A DNA stretch of 64,000 nucleotides from Plasmopara viticola (lineage: Eukaryota; Oomycota; Peronosporomycetes; Peronosporales; Peronosporaceae). A program made the position numbers and the translations under genes. The notes under the pieces were generated by a model. It was not told where the DNA came from and ran no database searches. It was given only the letters and a program-made list of their open reading frames with translations. The stretch covers positions 62,001 to 126,000 of the forward strand of contig MBPM02000070.1 of the NCBI GenBank assembly GCA_001695595.3. Direction: 5' to 3'. This document shows positions 1 through 11,164 of the stretch, in pieces (the stretch's first letter is position 1; every line of letters starts with the position of its first letter).

Positions 1-2405
1 GAACGGACGGGAGAAGAATTTGTAAAACAATTCGGCTGCTGGCACATTAAAACTGATGTGAGTTGTGCAAAAAGTCTATTTACAACATGTAACTCTTTAG
101 CACGTTTCTACCGTACGTCTTCAGCTACTCCTCTATTTCCTCGCCAATCGTATTGCTGTAAGAAATGAGATCTCTTAGGTTGGAACAAGACAACCTATTA
201 CGCCGTGCTGTAATAATGATTCCTGCCCACGAGAAGCAGCGCTCTGAAGGTACTGATGTAGCGCCACCACTTGAGACCATCGTCAAGTTTCTGTGTTTTG
301 GACTTCTGCTCTCGGCACGTATTTTCTTGTGCTTTTTGATGGGATCTATCGAAGTATCGATTCACCTCTGCCTCTACTTTTGCACGAAGCGACAACCCGT
401 TTTGCACTTGAGGATGAGGCAATCTTCGCTTGCGTCCAGGGAGATCATTAATGAAGTTCTCTTCTTCATCGCTATCCTCATCGAAGCTCGTGCTGTAGAT
501 ATCAGCACCAGCAGAGCGCATTGCCTCGCTCACCAAGAACTCCCCCCCCCTTCTATTTTTTCTGTTGCGTTCAGTGACTTACCATGCACGAATTGAGGAT
601 CAAGCAAGCAGCAATATTTCACATCCAAAGGTAATTGCTTGAGTCTTTTTCGGAGCAAAAACAAGAAAAACCGACGGACGAGATGCATGCGTTCCAGCAC
701 CGAGCTACAGTAATATTCTCCAGCGTGAGCAGGCGATATTTCGGCAAAAATCCTCTGAATTGATAGCCGCTTTTCAAGAAGGCGTATACATGGATAAATC
801 AATGTAGCAGTGGGGTATGTTCCACCTGATAGTGTCTTAGTTACCAGCTCAAAAACCACGAGAAGCTTGTCGAGGCATTGGATGCTAAACCACATTTCCC
901 CAGTGGGCCTCACAATACTTGCGTCGCTGAACTCTTCTTTGCCTTTCGCTGTCAATATTAACTCCGTGAATGATTGGATACGAGGACGAAAATGCAGAAG
1001 GCATTGAATCATGTGATGCGTGCTATTCCAGCGGGTGGCTACATCTGAAATAACGGTAAGAGGTACGGCCACATTTTGTAGCGACTTCAACTTGTCTTTT
1101 CCTTTAGAACTTTTGTTGAAGTAGTGAACAATTTTGCGAAAGCTAGAAACATGCATTCTTGTTTCACTCATGACTTGCTTCATAGCGTTTAAAATTGAAG
1201 TTGCTGTCCGCACACTAAGACAACCATCAAGAAGACCTCCATCCAGCGTGTCATCAGCATTACCGTCCAGTGGCTCAAATTCATGCGGAACGTTGTCTAT
1301 CGAACTTGCAATCGTTTTTAATTCGATATCTACCAATTCTTGCTCCAAGAACGCAATAGCTTCCAGCTCAATTGCAGGGTCCTCAATCCACTGCTCCTCC
1401 TCATCTTCACTGTCAACAATATTTTCAATCTCCTCCGTACCTTCCTCGTTCCCGTCATTATCCTCTTCCACATTTGTCACTTCGACACTTGTTTTTGAGA
1501 GAGCTCCTGATACAATCAAATGTAGCGTATGCGCCACGCATCCGAAGTGTCGTACACCTAGCGCATCACACGCACTGACAATGTTCGACCCGTTATCAAG
1601 TACCATTTTGGTAACGCGAGAAACATCTAGACCCCACTTGCGCATGAGCACGCCCATTTTGCATTTAATCCTGATGCCAGTGTGCTTTCCACGAAAACTC
1701 ATAACATCCAAAGTGTACGTCATCATCTCAAAATTGTATTCACAAAATGAATAGTTAGCGAAATATAGCTATCTGTTGCTCGAAATATCCACATGTCGTA
1801 TGTGAGAGAATAGAAGTCTGCATCTTCAGCAATCTGCGTCTTTACCAGCGATCGCTTGAACTGATAGTGATTTTGCATTTTTTCAGTAATAGTGCGGCGA
1901 GAGGGTAGCTCGTACAGACCTCTCATCGTCTGAATCAACGTAAAAAAAAAACGAAGATCCTTGTCGTCGGCAACACTTAGTGAGCGCAGTCGTTTGACAA
2001 TTCAATCAATTAAAGCTCTTGTGGCCATCTCTTCGTCAGCTGGATCGATCTTTCTTGTTCTCTTTGTCGGAGAAAACATCATTGCATCAGATTTTCGCGT
2101 TGCACGAAGTGCAATCGCCACTCGCTTGGATGCCGGTTCACGCCCAGCTCTGCTGAGATCTTGTGGATGTTTTTAATTATGTGCTTTCGAATGCTGGCGC
2201 TACTTCCTGATTTAAAGCTGAAAGAGCTTTTGCACTTTAGACAATAAGCCAAGTTTGTATCAGACGATTCCCACGCCTTCTTTCCCGGTGGTAGCTGTGC
2301 GTTTAGAGCTTCAAGTCGGATGAACGATCAGTCATCGTCCTTCTTAATACGGCGCATCTCAGACAGGGGCGGCGGCGCAGGATCATTTGATGGTGGAGGC
2401 TCCAT
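1..2405 (-). pseudogene. hAT-family transposase, decayed
   Basis: Minus-strand remnant of a hAT DNA transposon transposase, which would cut and paste its element in the nucleus. Reading from about 2405 there is a proline-rich start, then a BED-type zinc finger near 2290-2190 (C-x2-C followed by paired histidines). Next, around 1938-1723, is the block with SLTYDMWIFRATDSY, then the hAT core at 1726-530 with DNGSN, the C-x-A-H-x-L-x-L signature, an acidic insertion and TRWNSTHHM. At 536-198 comes a C-terminal block with LKWW typical of the hAT dimerisation region. The frame is broken between blocks; one break coincides with a run of nine C at 542-550, where the core ORF ends and the C-terminal block resumes in another frame. 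Seen: motifs and breaks. Known: BED finger plus RNase-H-like core plus C-terminal dimerisation is the hAT order. No terminal inverted repeats were identified; the element may continue left of the window. Confidence 0.85.
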
Positions 2406-2460
2406 CCGGGAACGATGCGTTGTAGGCTCTTTCTTCTATCCTGCAATCGATAATAATATG

Positions 2461-2520
2461 TACATTGATCCGTACATTGCCATCTATCTCAGGATAGATG
2501 GCAACGTACGGATCAATGTA
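2461..2520. repeat. Near-perfect hairpin, 28-bp arms, 4-nt loop
   Basis: The left arm (2461-2488) and right arm (2493-2520) are reverse complements with a single mismatch, separated by TCAG. It lies just beyond the 5' end of the hAT transposase on its minus strand. No coding frame explains it. It is one of six short-loop palindromes in this window. Confidence 0.9.
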
Positions 2521-2579
2521 TGTTCTTGATGATAGCGACAAATGATGATTGTACTTGTCAGAAGGACATAGTTATATAT

Positions 2580-2880
2580 TAGGTCCAAGGCAGCGTTAAA
2601 GCATTCTTCGCCAACGTAAGTAGTTATAAGCGGTCGACTCTACGAATGGTTTTGTGCGCTATTTTGACAAAATCTTGTCCGTGGAAAGGTCGTTCCATGC
2701 ATGTTGTCGGCAAAGCGACGTTGGATAAAAATTGGCAGTACGATACTGGCGTGCACAGACGCTATGCCCGAAATCGAAGATTGTTTACAAGAAGGCAGCG
2801 AATTCATTACCATTGTCGTACTTCCTAGTTGCAGTTTTCATTACAGATCGGTTTGCAGCATCCCATTACTAAAGATACGA
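2580..2880 (+). repeat. Upstream segment R, copy 1 (orphan effector 5' flank)
   Basis: This segment recurs near 10460-10210 (-), 39620-39380 (-), 55020-55340 (+), 56880-56640 (-), 60000-60300 (+) and 61820-61570 (-). In those places it sits a few hundred bases before the start codon of a WY effector copy, on the same strand. Here it is not followed by an effector start, so it is an orphan flank. Short reading frames inside it are not conserved between copies, which argues that it is non-coding. Confidence 0.7.
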
Positions 2881-2929
2881 TGCCTCAGTCATTTATTAAT
2901 CGTTCCTGTTGAAGTCTTTTTTACTGTTT

Positions 2930-3430
2930 TTGGTGGGACAGAAAGGAAGACGCTTATATATCTTCTTATGACCTACACTTTTGTGCAACCTGAGCAGGCT
3001 CTTCATAAATTAATGTTTCAGCTGAAATTACAATTCACGGTCCTTTTGTTCATATACCGGACACCATTTTGGTTTTTACTGTCTGCCGCCGCAAAAACTC
3101 TGCGACCGCCAGAGGCAACACTATACGTATAATACTTTTCCTCTATTTGCAATAAAGGAATGACCCGGTGATTTGAATCTCACAACATTACGTATTGGTA
3201 ACGCGTGGATTGCGTCAAATTATAAGCGTTACAGCAAAAGAAATATCGTAGTTTTTCCCTCTGAGTCGATAGTCGCGTCGGCGCAAGGATCGGGTACGCA
3301 GCGGCGAAGAAAAAGATATAATACTTTAAGTGTTGAGCCAATATTTGTATTAATCCGCTACGTGTGTACTTTGCTTATGCAAAGCAGCAGAGAAAAAATA
3401 TTAGTTGAGCACTAAACTTAACAACCATTC
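2930..3430. repeat. Flank segment F, copy 1
   Basis: A non-coding stretch related by eye to about 58170-58790 and 63150-64000, and in part to 26680-26960 downstream of the intact effector. Shared landmarks are a Leu/Phe-rich AT stretch, a GCCGCCGCAA-like block, a GCGTGGATTGC block, and a run leading to the effector 3' end. No gene was recognised. It marks how far segmental copying extends past the effector coding region. Confidence 0.6.
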
Positions 3431-3541
3431 TTGAGTAAACACACAAAGAATTATGTATTTTTATGTAAGACTGGCATCATAGGTCACAAACAAAATGGCG
3501 ATACATGCGTACAAGACAGTGCACCTCGATAATTCTAGTCT

Positions 3542-5053
3542 TCAATTGTATTTATCCAACTCTCTGGCCATGTGCTGCACCGATTCAAAAGCTGGTTTAA
3601 TACGCGCGTCGTCATTCTGTAATTCTCCAACTATTGTCAGCCACGAAATGCTCGAATCCTCTGATTATGGCAAATTACTATGCAATAATCGTACGGCACT
3701 GTAAATGGCATCTTCAACTTTTCTGTCTTCCTTACGCCGATAATACGTCACAGAAGCTGGAAACCACTGCTTGAATACCGAAACATCAGCATGTTGAGAA
3801 ATAAGCTTCTTCAAAATAACTTCGGGATGCTCGCCATGATCTGAAAAGTGTAACATGGATGAGAGATCAGCCATTTACTGCACCATAGAGTGTGCATAAT
3901 TCTGGACGTCGAAGCGCTGCCCTTCATCCAAAGAACCAATGTGCTGTGCTGCTAGCTCGAGGTCTCGAAACAGATTGACCACTTCATCAAACGAATGCTT
4001 TGATTTCAGCAAATCATACATCTGATCGCCATTAAATGGCCTCCATTTCGCGTAAAAAGCGACAGTCGCAACCCATTGGCGAAATCTAAAAAATTTGCTA
4101 CTGTAATCTTCTTGTTAAAAATTTTCAAGCGTTCAAACTCAAGTTCAGGGTACCGGTGCCACGAGTTACGCGCATTCGCTGCAAGGCTCCCACTAAAGTA
4201 ATTTACGTCTCCCAACACGTTCTCGAGCGCATTGGAATCGAACATGACCTTGGCACGTGGCAATGACATCTTTGGCAGTATGGATAAAATAAAGCTGCCA
4301 AGCTTAAACTTCTGATCGTCCACCTTCAAGTACATCTTAACGTATTCTAGCCACGCAGTAAACAGAGTCAAATCGTCAATACCAATCAAAGCATGTTCTT
4401 CTTCGAGCCTCAAGAGATAGAACATGTGTTCTGGTGATTCCTTGTGCCATTCCTTAAGCACAAAATCCTTGGTAAGCGGATCCGTGACCATATACGTCAG
4501 CATGTCCTCAGCAAATTGCTCCAAAACGTTTTTGCGTCGATAATAGTCAAATAGTGTCACGACTTGTGAATACGGATCATACACGGATGGATCATGAAGC
4601 GGAAACGTCAGTTTTGAACTCGTCGTGGCTGAATGTGTTCGGCCAAAAAAATTTAAGAGCTCTTTGTTGCTAAATACTGCGTTATTTGAACTCATGGTGC
4701 TCCTAGCCCTATAAAATCTAACATAGTAAAACCACACAAGAAGCTTTGGGTCGTGACCCAATGTGACTGGGTCCATTTGTCGACGACAGATGCTTTGAAG
4801 GTTCAAGTACTTAAACACATCCTTTGGGTGGACTCGTGGTTCCTTCAACCATTCGTAAATTTCGTTTCATATCACGCCAATGCGCATGTCGCTGTATCGC
4901 GTATAAATCAACTCCTTCTCGAAGCATGAGCTCGTTTTCTAATTTGCGCGATAACTCTTGAATCTCCATGGCAATACGGTCAATTGTGTGCACAGCCGGT
5001 TGACCAAGATAATCCACCAATCCATTTCCTCTCGCCTCCTCGTTCGCGCCATT
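3542..5053 (-). pseudogene. WY-type secreted effector E1, 3' part, disrupted
   Basis: Minus-strand relative of the intact effector at 24919-26553, from the segment with GNGLVDYLGQP (just inside 5040) to an original stop near 3542. The WY modules are visible: WFYYVRFY near 4730 and WLEYVKMY near 4340. It is dead for several visible reasons: the Copia element 5054-9792 cuts it, the frame is lost near 4850 and again near 4065, there is a stop near 3875, and a further in-frame stop lies at 3665-3667. The family is expected to be secreted and to act in plant cells; that is inference from the signal peptide and WY fold of the intact copy. The upstream piece lies at 9793-9907. High amino-acid similarity to the intact copy suggests it was inactivated recently. 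Confidence 0.85.
5049..5053 (+). repeat. Copia target-site duplication, left
   Basis: CCATT immediately before the 5' LTR; the identical CCATT follows the 3' LTR at 9793-9797. Both sit at the same point of the E1 effector reading frame, confirming insertion into that gene. Confidence 0.95.
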
Positions 5054-5396
5054 TATTAAAGTAACCGGTTTCCCTCAGTTTTATTCCGGTTTCCAAGGCT
5101 GTCCAATACGAGTGGCTGTCCGACGTTTCAAGCAAACAACGATGACGTCATGAATAGACACATGGACAGGCGCACTCAAGATGATTGCGCCCGGATGGAA
5201 AGATGCTTGCGCCCGGATGGTAAGTTCTTCTGATTGGCTTAGATAAATGAATGGCTTAGATGTAGCAAGGAGTTGTGAACTAAGGACCAAATTAATAAAC
5301 TCACTTTCGAATCTTCATTCAACACCGCAAGTGCCTTCTTCGCTCTTCGCTCACCGCAAGCTTCGCTCCTCCACTCCTCCACTTCAAATTCCAACA
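5054..5396 (+). repeat. Copia 5' LTR
   Basis: 343 bp beginning TATTAAAGTAACC and ending TTCCAACA, matching 9448-9792. It begins TA rather than the canonical TG but ends in CA. The gag start codon follows at 5401, leaving almost no leader, so the primer-binding site must overlap or directly follow the LTR end; I could not assign the tRNA. Confidence 0.95.
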
Positions 5397-5400
5397 GATT

Positions 5401-8400
5401 ATGAGCCCAAGTACCATGTCCACTGCGCAAGACGTCTCCACCAAAGTCTCCATCGACAAATTCAACGGAGACAACTACGTGACGTGGATCCGCTACATGC
5501 GTGGCGTGTTCCTGACCAAGTCAACGTGGCATGTGGTGAATCGCCAGACGACTCCGTCCTTCACCGACTCTCGTGCCAAGGATGAGTATGTCAAGCTTAA
5601 CAATATCGCCTTCGGACTCATGCTGCTCCACATAGACGCGGATTACCATCACGTCGTGGATGACTGCGAGGAAGCATGGGTCGCATGGACGCGTGTGAAG
5701 ACACTTTACGGTGGATCCCAGAAGGCTGGTCGCATCTATCACAAACGACAGCTCTTCAGCATGGAGATGTCGGAAGGCGGCAATGTGCTACAACATTGCA
5801 ATGAGGTCCTCAACATCAGCGCCAAACTCAGCGGCATCGGCGCCAAGATGGAGGACGAAGACGTGGCAATCTGCTTGCTGCGCAGTCTCCCCAAGAGCTA
5901 CGAGAACGTGGTTTTAAACTTGGAGATTAGCACTGCGGAGCTGAAAACGCAAGACGTCGTCAAGGTGCTCACGAACGAGCATATCAAGCGGCAGGGCGAG
6001 AAGACTCTGGCGATCAAGACTGAAGACACGGCACGTGCATTCAGCACTGATCGGGAGCCTCGCCAGTGCACGTACTGCGGAAAATTGGGGCACTCGGCTG
6101 AGCGGTGCTGGACCAAGCAGAAGGACGAGAATCGGGGCTCTAAGCGCGGCGGCAACAACCGTGGACGCGTGGCCAACAATGTCCAGTGGCGCAACGACTA
6201 CAACGACTATGACGATCGAGTTGCCTTTGCAGTCTCGCTGGAATGCGGCATGTCATCGACTAGCAATGCACCGGGACTCTGGGCCATTGACAGTGGTGCC
6301 ACGCATCACATATGCAACGACAAGACCAAGTTCGCCATGCTTCATGATGATCACGAAGGCGAATTGTCTGTTGCCAACGGTAACAAGACTGAAATCAAGG
6401 GCGTAGGGACCATCATCGAACGGGTGGTACTTCCCAACGGCAACGAACGTGAAATCGAAATAAAGGATGCGCTATACGTGCCAAGCATGAGCAAGAATCT
6501 GCTATCGATTCCGCAAATCAACAAAAGTGGCCAGTTCCAGGTTGTGTTTGACGGGTTTAAGATGCACGTTGCTCGCAAGAAGTCAAAACAAGTTGTTGCG
6601 ATTGCGGATCTTATCAACGGACTCTACTGGCTTCGAACGCCACAGCGCTGTGCCAATTCAGTCGTGCAAGGTAGCGGTGTGGACTTGCATGCTCGCATGG
6701 GTCATGCTACGGTTGATGTCCTTCGCAAAATGATCGACAGCAACATGATCAAGGACGCCGAGCGACCCTCTAAGTCATCTGGTCTGTGCCGAGGATGCCA
6801 GCAAGGAAAGATGGTCCAGAATCCATTTCCGAGCAATCCAAGCAAGCCCAAGTCTGCTTCGTTTGAGTTTTTACACTTCGACAAATGGAGCACGAGTCAC
6901 TTGGTGGCAGCAGATACTTGCTGATCATCACGGACGAGGCAAGTGGGTGTATGGCTGGATTCTGTTTGCGCGCCAAGTCGGAAAGTGAAGACTGTCTGCG
7001 CAAGTACATCCTCAAGGTTGAAAAGCACTTCGGTGCCAAGGTCAAGTTCGTGCGTCATGATGGGGCCAAGGAGTTCGCAACCAACTCCCTACTCAGTTTC
7101 TACGACGATCATGGCATCGAGGTGCAGCCCACGGTCCGCTACGCGCACCAGACAAACGGCACTGCAGAGCGAGCCAACCGGACTATCGTCACGATCGGTC
7201 GCAGCATGTTACATCACGCTGGTTTGGACAAAACGTTTTGGGCTGAGGCGGCAATGGCAGCGATCTACATCAAGAACCGACTGCCTTCTCCGAAGATTCT
7301 AGCCAAAACGCCTTATGAAATTGTGTACAAGACCAACCCAAAGCGTCAAACACATGCGAGTATTTGGGTGCAAGGCTTTCATTCTGACACCAAGAGAAAA
7401 ACGACTCAAGTGGGATGCTAAAGCTCGCGAGGGAATTTTCATCGGCTACGAGGAACGTTCCAAGGCATACCGCGTCTTCGACATCAAAGCAGGGAAAGAG
7501 GTGATCAGTCGCGACGTCAACTTCGACGAATCAAGCTTCGGCATCTTTGCGGAATGCTCAGACGATGACGACAATGACTCGCTATTCGACTTCGACACCC
7601 TCGATATCGACGACTCAGGACCGACGGAGTTCAAGTACACAGGAAAGCGCAAGCCCAATTACTCAAGCTCGCGCAACAGAACTTCAAATACGCGCTCAAA
7701 TAGTCAAAACGCTGGTTTGGAAGAAACAAGTGCCCCAAATATCTCGTCCAGTCTCAAGTTAAACGCCGACCAGGCGTGCCCACTACGGCAGATGAAGAAG
7801 AAAAGGACGGCCAAGTTCACGAAGATGGCACGTCTCCAGCGGATGGATCATGGCGAGCAAGCGCCAACGCTGTGGAAATTACTGACCTTTCCGAGCCAAC
7901 GACGTATCAAGACGCAGTTAATGGACCGGAACAGGTGCACTGGCGCAAAGCCATTCAAAGAGAGCTGGAGTCGATGCGACTTCGTGGTGTATTTCGAGCG
8001 GCGAAACTTCGATTGGACAACGCGCCATTGGCACCAAATGGGTATTCAAGATCAAGCGGAGAGCTGATGGATCGATTGAAAAGTATAAAGCGCGCCTCGT
8101 TGCAAAAGGGTTCAAGCAAAAGCACGGCATCGACTACACGGAGACGTTTTCGCCTGTTATCAAGTATGTGACCTTGCGAATGGTCATAGCGATCGCCAAG
8201 TACTTCGACTGGCCTCTTGACCAACTGGATGTGGTGATAGCATTCTTGTACGGCGTCATGAAGGAGCAAGTGTTTTGCGCGACGCCGGAAGGGGTTGAGC
8301 TCGATGACAATTGCGACTGTCTCGAGCTGATTAAGGCGATTTATGGACTCAAGCAAGCCTCGCGAGTTTGGAACGAGACCTTCGACGGATTTGTGTGCTC

Positions 8401-9405
8401 CATCGGCTTTCAAGTTTCAGCCTATGATCCCTGTCTATACATTTAGATTGTGGGTGTCCACTGCGTGCTGCTTCTGGTTTACGTCGACGATGTACTCGTC
8501 ACAGGAAGCTCGACCGACCTTATCGCGCGTACCAAGAATGACTTGAAGACGCGCTTCGAGATGACGGACAGCGGTAAATGCGTCTTCGTCCTGGGTATGG
8601 AACTGGTAAAGAACCCTGACGGAAGTGTAACAGTGTGCCAACGACGCTACATTGAAGACATTCTCAAGCGCTTCGGCATGCACGACAGCAAGCCCGTTGT
8701 GAGCCCGGCGGATCCAAGTACTCGACTTTTTCCAAGTGACAAGTCGACAGCAACAAATGTTCCGTTTCGTGAAGCAGTCGGTGCACTGATGCATCTAATG
8801 ATAGCGACTCGCCCTGACATCGCTTTTGCCGTCGGATATGCGTCGCGGTTTATGGAAAACCCTCAAGATGAGCATTGGACTGCAGTCAAGAGAATTCTTC
8901 GCTACCTACAAGGAACCAAGTCGCATGGACTCTGTTTTAAGCCCGGGAGCAAGGTTGACTTTCGCGCATACTCGGACGCAGACTGGGCAGGCGACCACTC
9001 CGACCGTAAGTCGACTTCAGGCTACGCATTCATATTGATGGGAGCACCCATCAGTTGGGGAAGCAAGAAGCAATTAAGCGTATCGCTTTCTACCAGCGAA
9101 GCGGAGTACATCGCTTTGAGTCTAGCTATACAAGAAGGCAAGTAAATCCATCATCTTCTGTACGAGATTCTGACGGCTGCTAATGAGACCACGCCGGAAT
9201 TCAAGATATTCGAAGACAATCAGTCATGCATCAAGATGACGAAGAATCCAGTAAACATGGACGTGCCAAGCACATCGACATCAAGTACCATCACATCCGC
9301 GATGAAGTCAAACGCGGTGAAGTCAAGCTGGAGTACTGCGAGACAGCCGTCATGTTGGCAGACATCATGACGAAGGCACTTCAGGACCACGCCATGCCGA
9401 CCTGA
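5401..9405 (+). pseudogene. Copia gag-pol, frameshifted
   Basis: The first frame runs 5401-6924. It contains a UBN2-type gag, a CCHC zinc knuckle ([14 protein letters not shown], near 6067), the protease active site DSGATHH (near 6290) and the GAG-pre-integrase H-H-C-C region (near 6690-6800). Integrase continues in another frame at 6885-7421 with D-x-D type residues (HDGAKEF) and NGTAERANR. A linker follows at 7315-7990. Reverse transcriptase runs from about 8000 with QLDVVIAFLYG, then a stop at 8447-8449 and the catalytic YVDD near 8479. RNase H runs to 9145 (SDADWAGD) and, past another stop, to about 9405 (DIKYHHIRD, LADIMTK). At least four frameshifts and two stops are visible, so no full polyprotein can be made. 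Confidence 0.93.
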
Positions 9406-9438
9406 TGAGGGCTCTCGGAATTCACGCGTGCTCGTATT

Positions 9439-9447
9439 GAGGGGGAG
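9439..9447 (+). other. Copia polypurine tract
   Basis: Purine-rich GAGGGGGAG directly before the 3' LTR, the expected primer for plus-strand synthesis in Copia elements. Confidence 0.8.
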
Positions 9448-9792
9448 TATTAAAGGTAACCGGTTTCCCTCAGTTTTATTCCGGATTACAAGGCTGTCCA
9501 ATACGAGTGGCTGTCCGACGTTTCAAGCAAACAACGATGACGTCATGAATAGACACATGGACAGGCGCACTCAAGATGATTGCGCCCGGATGGGAAGATG
9601 CTTGCGCCCGGATGGGAAGTTCTTCTGATTGGCTTAGATAAATGAATGGCTTAGATGTAGCAAGGAGTTGTGAATTAAGGACCAAGTTAATAAACTCACT
9701 TTCGAATCTTCATTCAACACCGCAAGTGCCTTCTTCGCTCTTCGCTCACCGCAAGCTTCGCTCCTTCACTCCTCCACTTCAAAATTCCAACA
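9448..9792 (+). repeat. Copia 3' LTR
   Basis: 345 bp from TATTAAAGGTAACC to TTCCAACA, about 98 percent identical by eye to the 5' LTR. It is followed at once by the CCATT target duplication. Confidence 0.95.
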
Positions 9793-9907
9793 CCATTAAA
9801 CGAGGACTTGTCTTTGTCGTCGCGTCTTACATTCGAGGGAGTGCCATAACAAGTGCTAACGTTAAAAAAGAAGATGATGGTAGTACTACGAGGATGAGTA
9901 CGCGCAT
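9793..9907 (-). pseudogene. WY-type effector E1, 5' part (signal peptide end)
   Basis: The start codon (CAT at 9905-9907 on the plus strand) and the codons for MRVLILVVLP match the signal peptide start of the intact effector MRVLIFVRT at 24919. A short deletion shifts the frame within the signal peptide and leads to a stop. In the ancestral frame the region next to the Copia element reads RRDDKDKSSFNG, the same position as RRDDRDKASFNG in the intact copy. It connects across the transposon to 5053. This piece alone encodes no secreted protein. Confidence 0.85.
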
Positions 9908-10129
9908 GGTATGGCTTGAGACGCTGCAAGACAAAGTGAGAACGACGGAAAAAAATTGAATCTTGCAGCTGGTACGAAATCGAGATTGGGATTGTGCGAC
10001 CAGATAGCAAAAAGGACGAGACTGTACGTACGGACCCCTAGTTCCACAACATTCACCATCCATTCTTTATTGTCGACCTATTGTTTGTATCCAATAACAT
10101 TTTCAATTAATTATCTTGAGACACTATCG

Positions 10130-10460
10130 TCTCATAGTATTTAGTTGCACATAATTTATTTGACTAGAAAAAATACAGCAGGAACGATTGATAAATAAAC
10201 GCGGCACCGTATCTCAAGTAATAGGATTGCAAACTGATCTGTAATGGAAACTGCAACTAGGAAGTACGACAATGGTAATGAATACGCTGCCTCCTTGTAA
10301 ACAATCTTCGATTTCGGACACAGCGCCTGTGCACGCCCGTATCTTACTGCCAATTTTCATCCATATCGCCTTGCGGATTAAACGCATTGAACGACCTTTC
10401 CATTGACAAGTTTTTGCCGAAATAGCGCACAAAACCATTTGTAGGGTCGACCGATACTAG
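10130..10460 (-). repeat. Upstream segment R, copy 2 (5' flank of E1)
   Basis: Minus-strand copy of segment R, 300-500 bp before the E1 start codon at 9907. It matches 2580-2880 over most of its length, including a stretch that reads EIEDCLQ and VVLPSCSFHYRSVC in both copies. It probably contains effector promoter or 5' flank sequence. Confidence 0.7.
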
Positions 10461-11085
10461 CAACTTACACTGGCGAAGAATGCTTTAAGGCTGCCTTCGA
10501 TCAATTTAAACCTTTCGTCGGCTAAACGTGATGTCCTCTCGACAAGTACAATCATCATTCGTCGCTACTACTGCGAAAATACACAGATCCGTACTCAAAA
10601 TTAGCATAATTAAAAAAACAAAATCTGTACGTATATTATTCTGCAAAACACCATATAAAGTTATAGATTGATAAAATTTACGTTCTATAAAAAAAAAGTT
10701 AAGAAAACCACCCCTTCGACCAAACAATAACTACCGCAATCAAAAATATATATATACAAATTTTTACCCCATCGTAATTTTAGCACTATACCGTTTTTTA
10801 CGCAGTAAAAAACGGTTTAGTTGATGTGGTTAAAGTGCCCTAAAAGAACAAATACAATTGTGATTAGTGATCATAATCGTCGCAAGCGCCCAAATGGAGC
10901 TGGGATGGTACAGCCCTATTTGTTAACACTTTTGTGTAGCTTATTTGTTAACACTTCTGAGTAGCTTACGAGAGCGAGGCTACATTATTTAGTAATGAGT
11001 AAATTAACATCTTTATATCAGATATGGTGCGTAAAAATTTTATTTGTATTTTACGGGGCTGGAAGTTCTATTGTCGATTCGATTA
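10461..11085. other. AT-rich intergenic, no gene
   Basis: AT-rich DNA with a short TATATATATA tract near 10745 and the hairpin at 10790-10816. A directly repeated motif TATTTGTTAACACTTTTGTGTAGCT-like sequence occurs twice near 10917 and 10943. No coding region was recognised. Confidence 0.6.
10790..10816. repeat. Perfect hairpin, 12-bp arms, 3-nt loop
   Basis: ACCGTTTTTTAC, GCA, then the reverse complement. Its outer flanks show weaker inverted similarity (TTTTAGCAC and GTGCCCTAAAA), so it could be the core of a small inverted-repeat element, but no target duplication was found. Confidence 0.8.
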
Positions 11086-11121
11086 GGGAGCGCCTATAGC
11101 TACACCCCTCCTGCCTAGAGC

Positions 11122-11152
11122 TACACCCCCCTCTTTATGCTGACCAATCAAA
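11122..11152 (+). repeat. Left inverted repeat core of the MULE unit
   Basis: TACAC, a C run, then TCTTTATGCTGACCAATCAAA. It pairs with 12811-12840 on the opposite strand. A second TACACCCC lies just outside at about 11101, as on the right side. Confidence 0.85.
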
Positions 11153-11164
11153 GTACAGCTTCAT

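Larger units (their letters stand above)
5054..9792 (+). mobile_element. Copia LTR retrotransposon, full length but coding-defective
   Basis: A 4739-bp Ty1/Copia element with complete LTRs and a perfect 5-bp target duplication (CCATT). Domain order is gag, CCHC knuckle, aspartic protease, integrase, reverse transcriptase, RNase H; integrase before RT defines Copia. A purine tract ending GAGGGGGAG (9439-9447) abuts the 3' LTR. The two LTRs differ by about seven substitutions and two one-base indels over about 344 bp by eye, so insertion is recent on the scale of this window. Its pol is frameshifted and carries stops, so it could now move only if proteins were supplied in trans. Confidence 0.96.

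Noticed and set aside
165..596. 143-codon plus-strand frame
   Set aside because: Antisense shadow of the hAT transposase C-terminal block.
1134..1754. 206-codon plus-strand frame, Ser-rich
   Set aside because: Antisense shadow of the acidic insertion of the hAT core.
2646..3132. Two overlapping frames in segment R, one similar to a minus-strand frame at 10214-10438
   Set aside because: The reading frame is not kept in the other R copies (39 kb, 55 kb, 60 kb); the similarity is at DNA level and reflects duplicated flank.
10790..10816. Hairpin as a MITE
   Set aside because: Outer flanks pair poorly and no target duplication was found.
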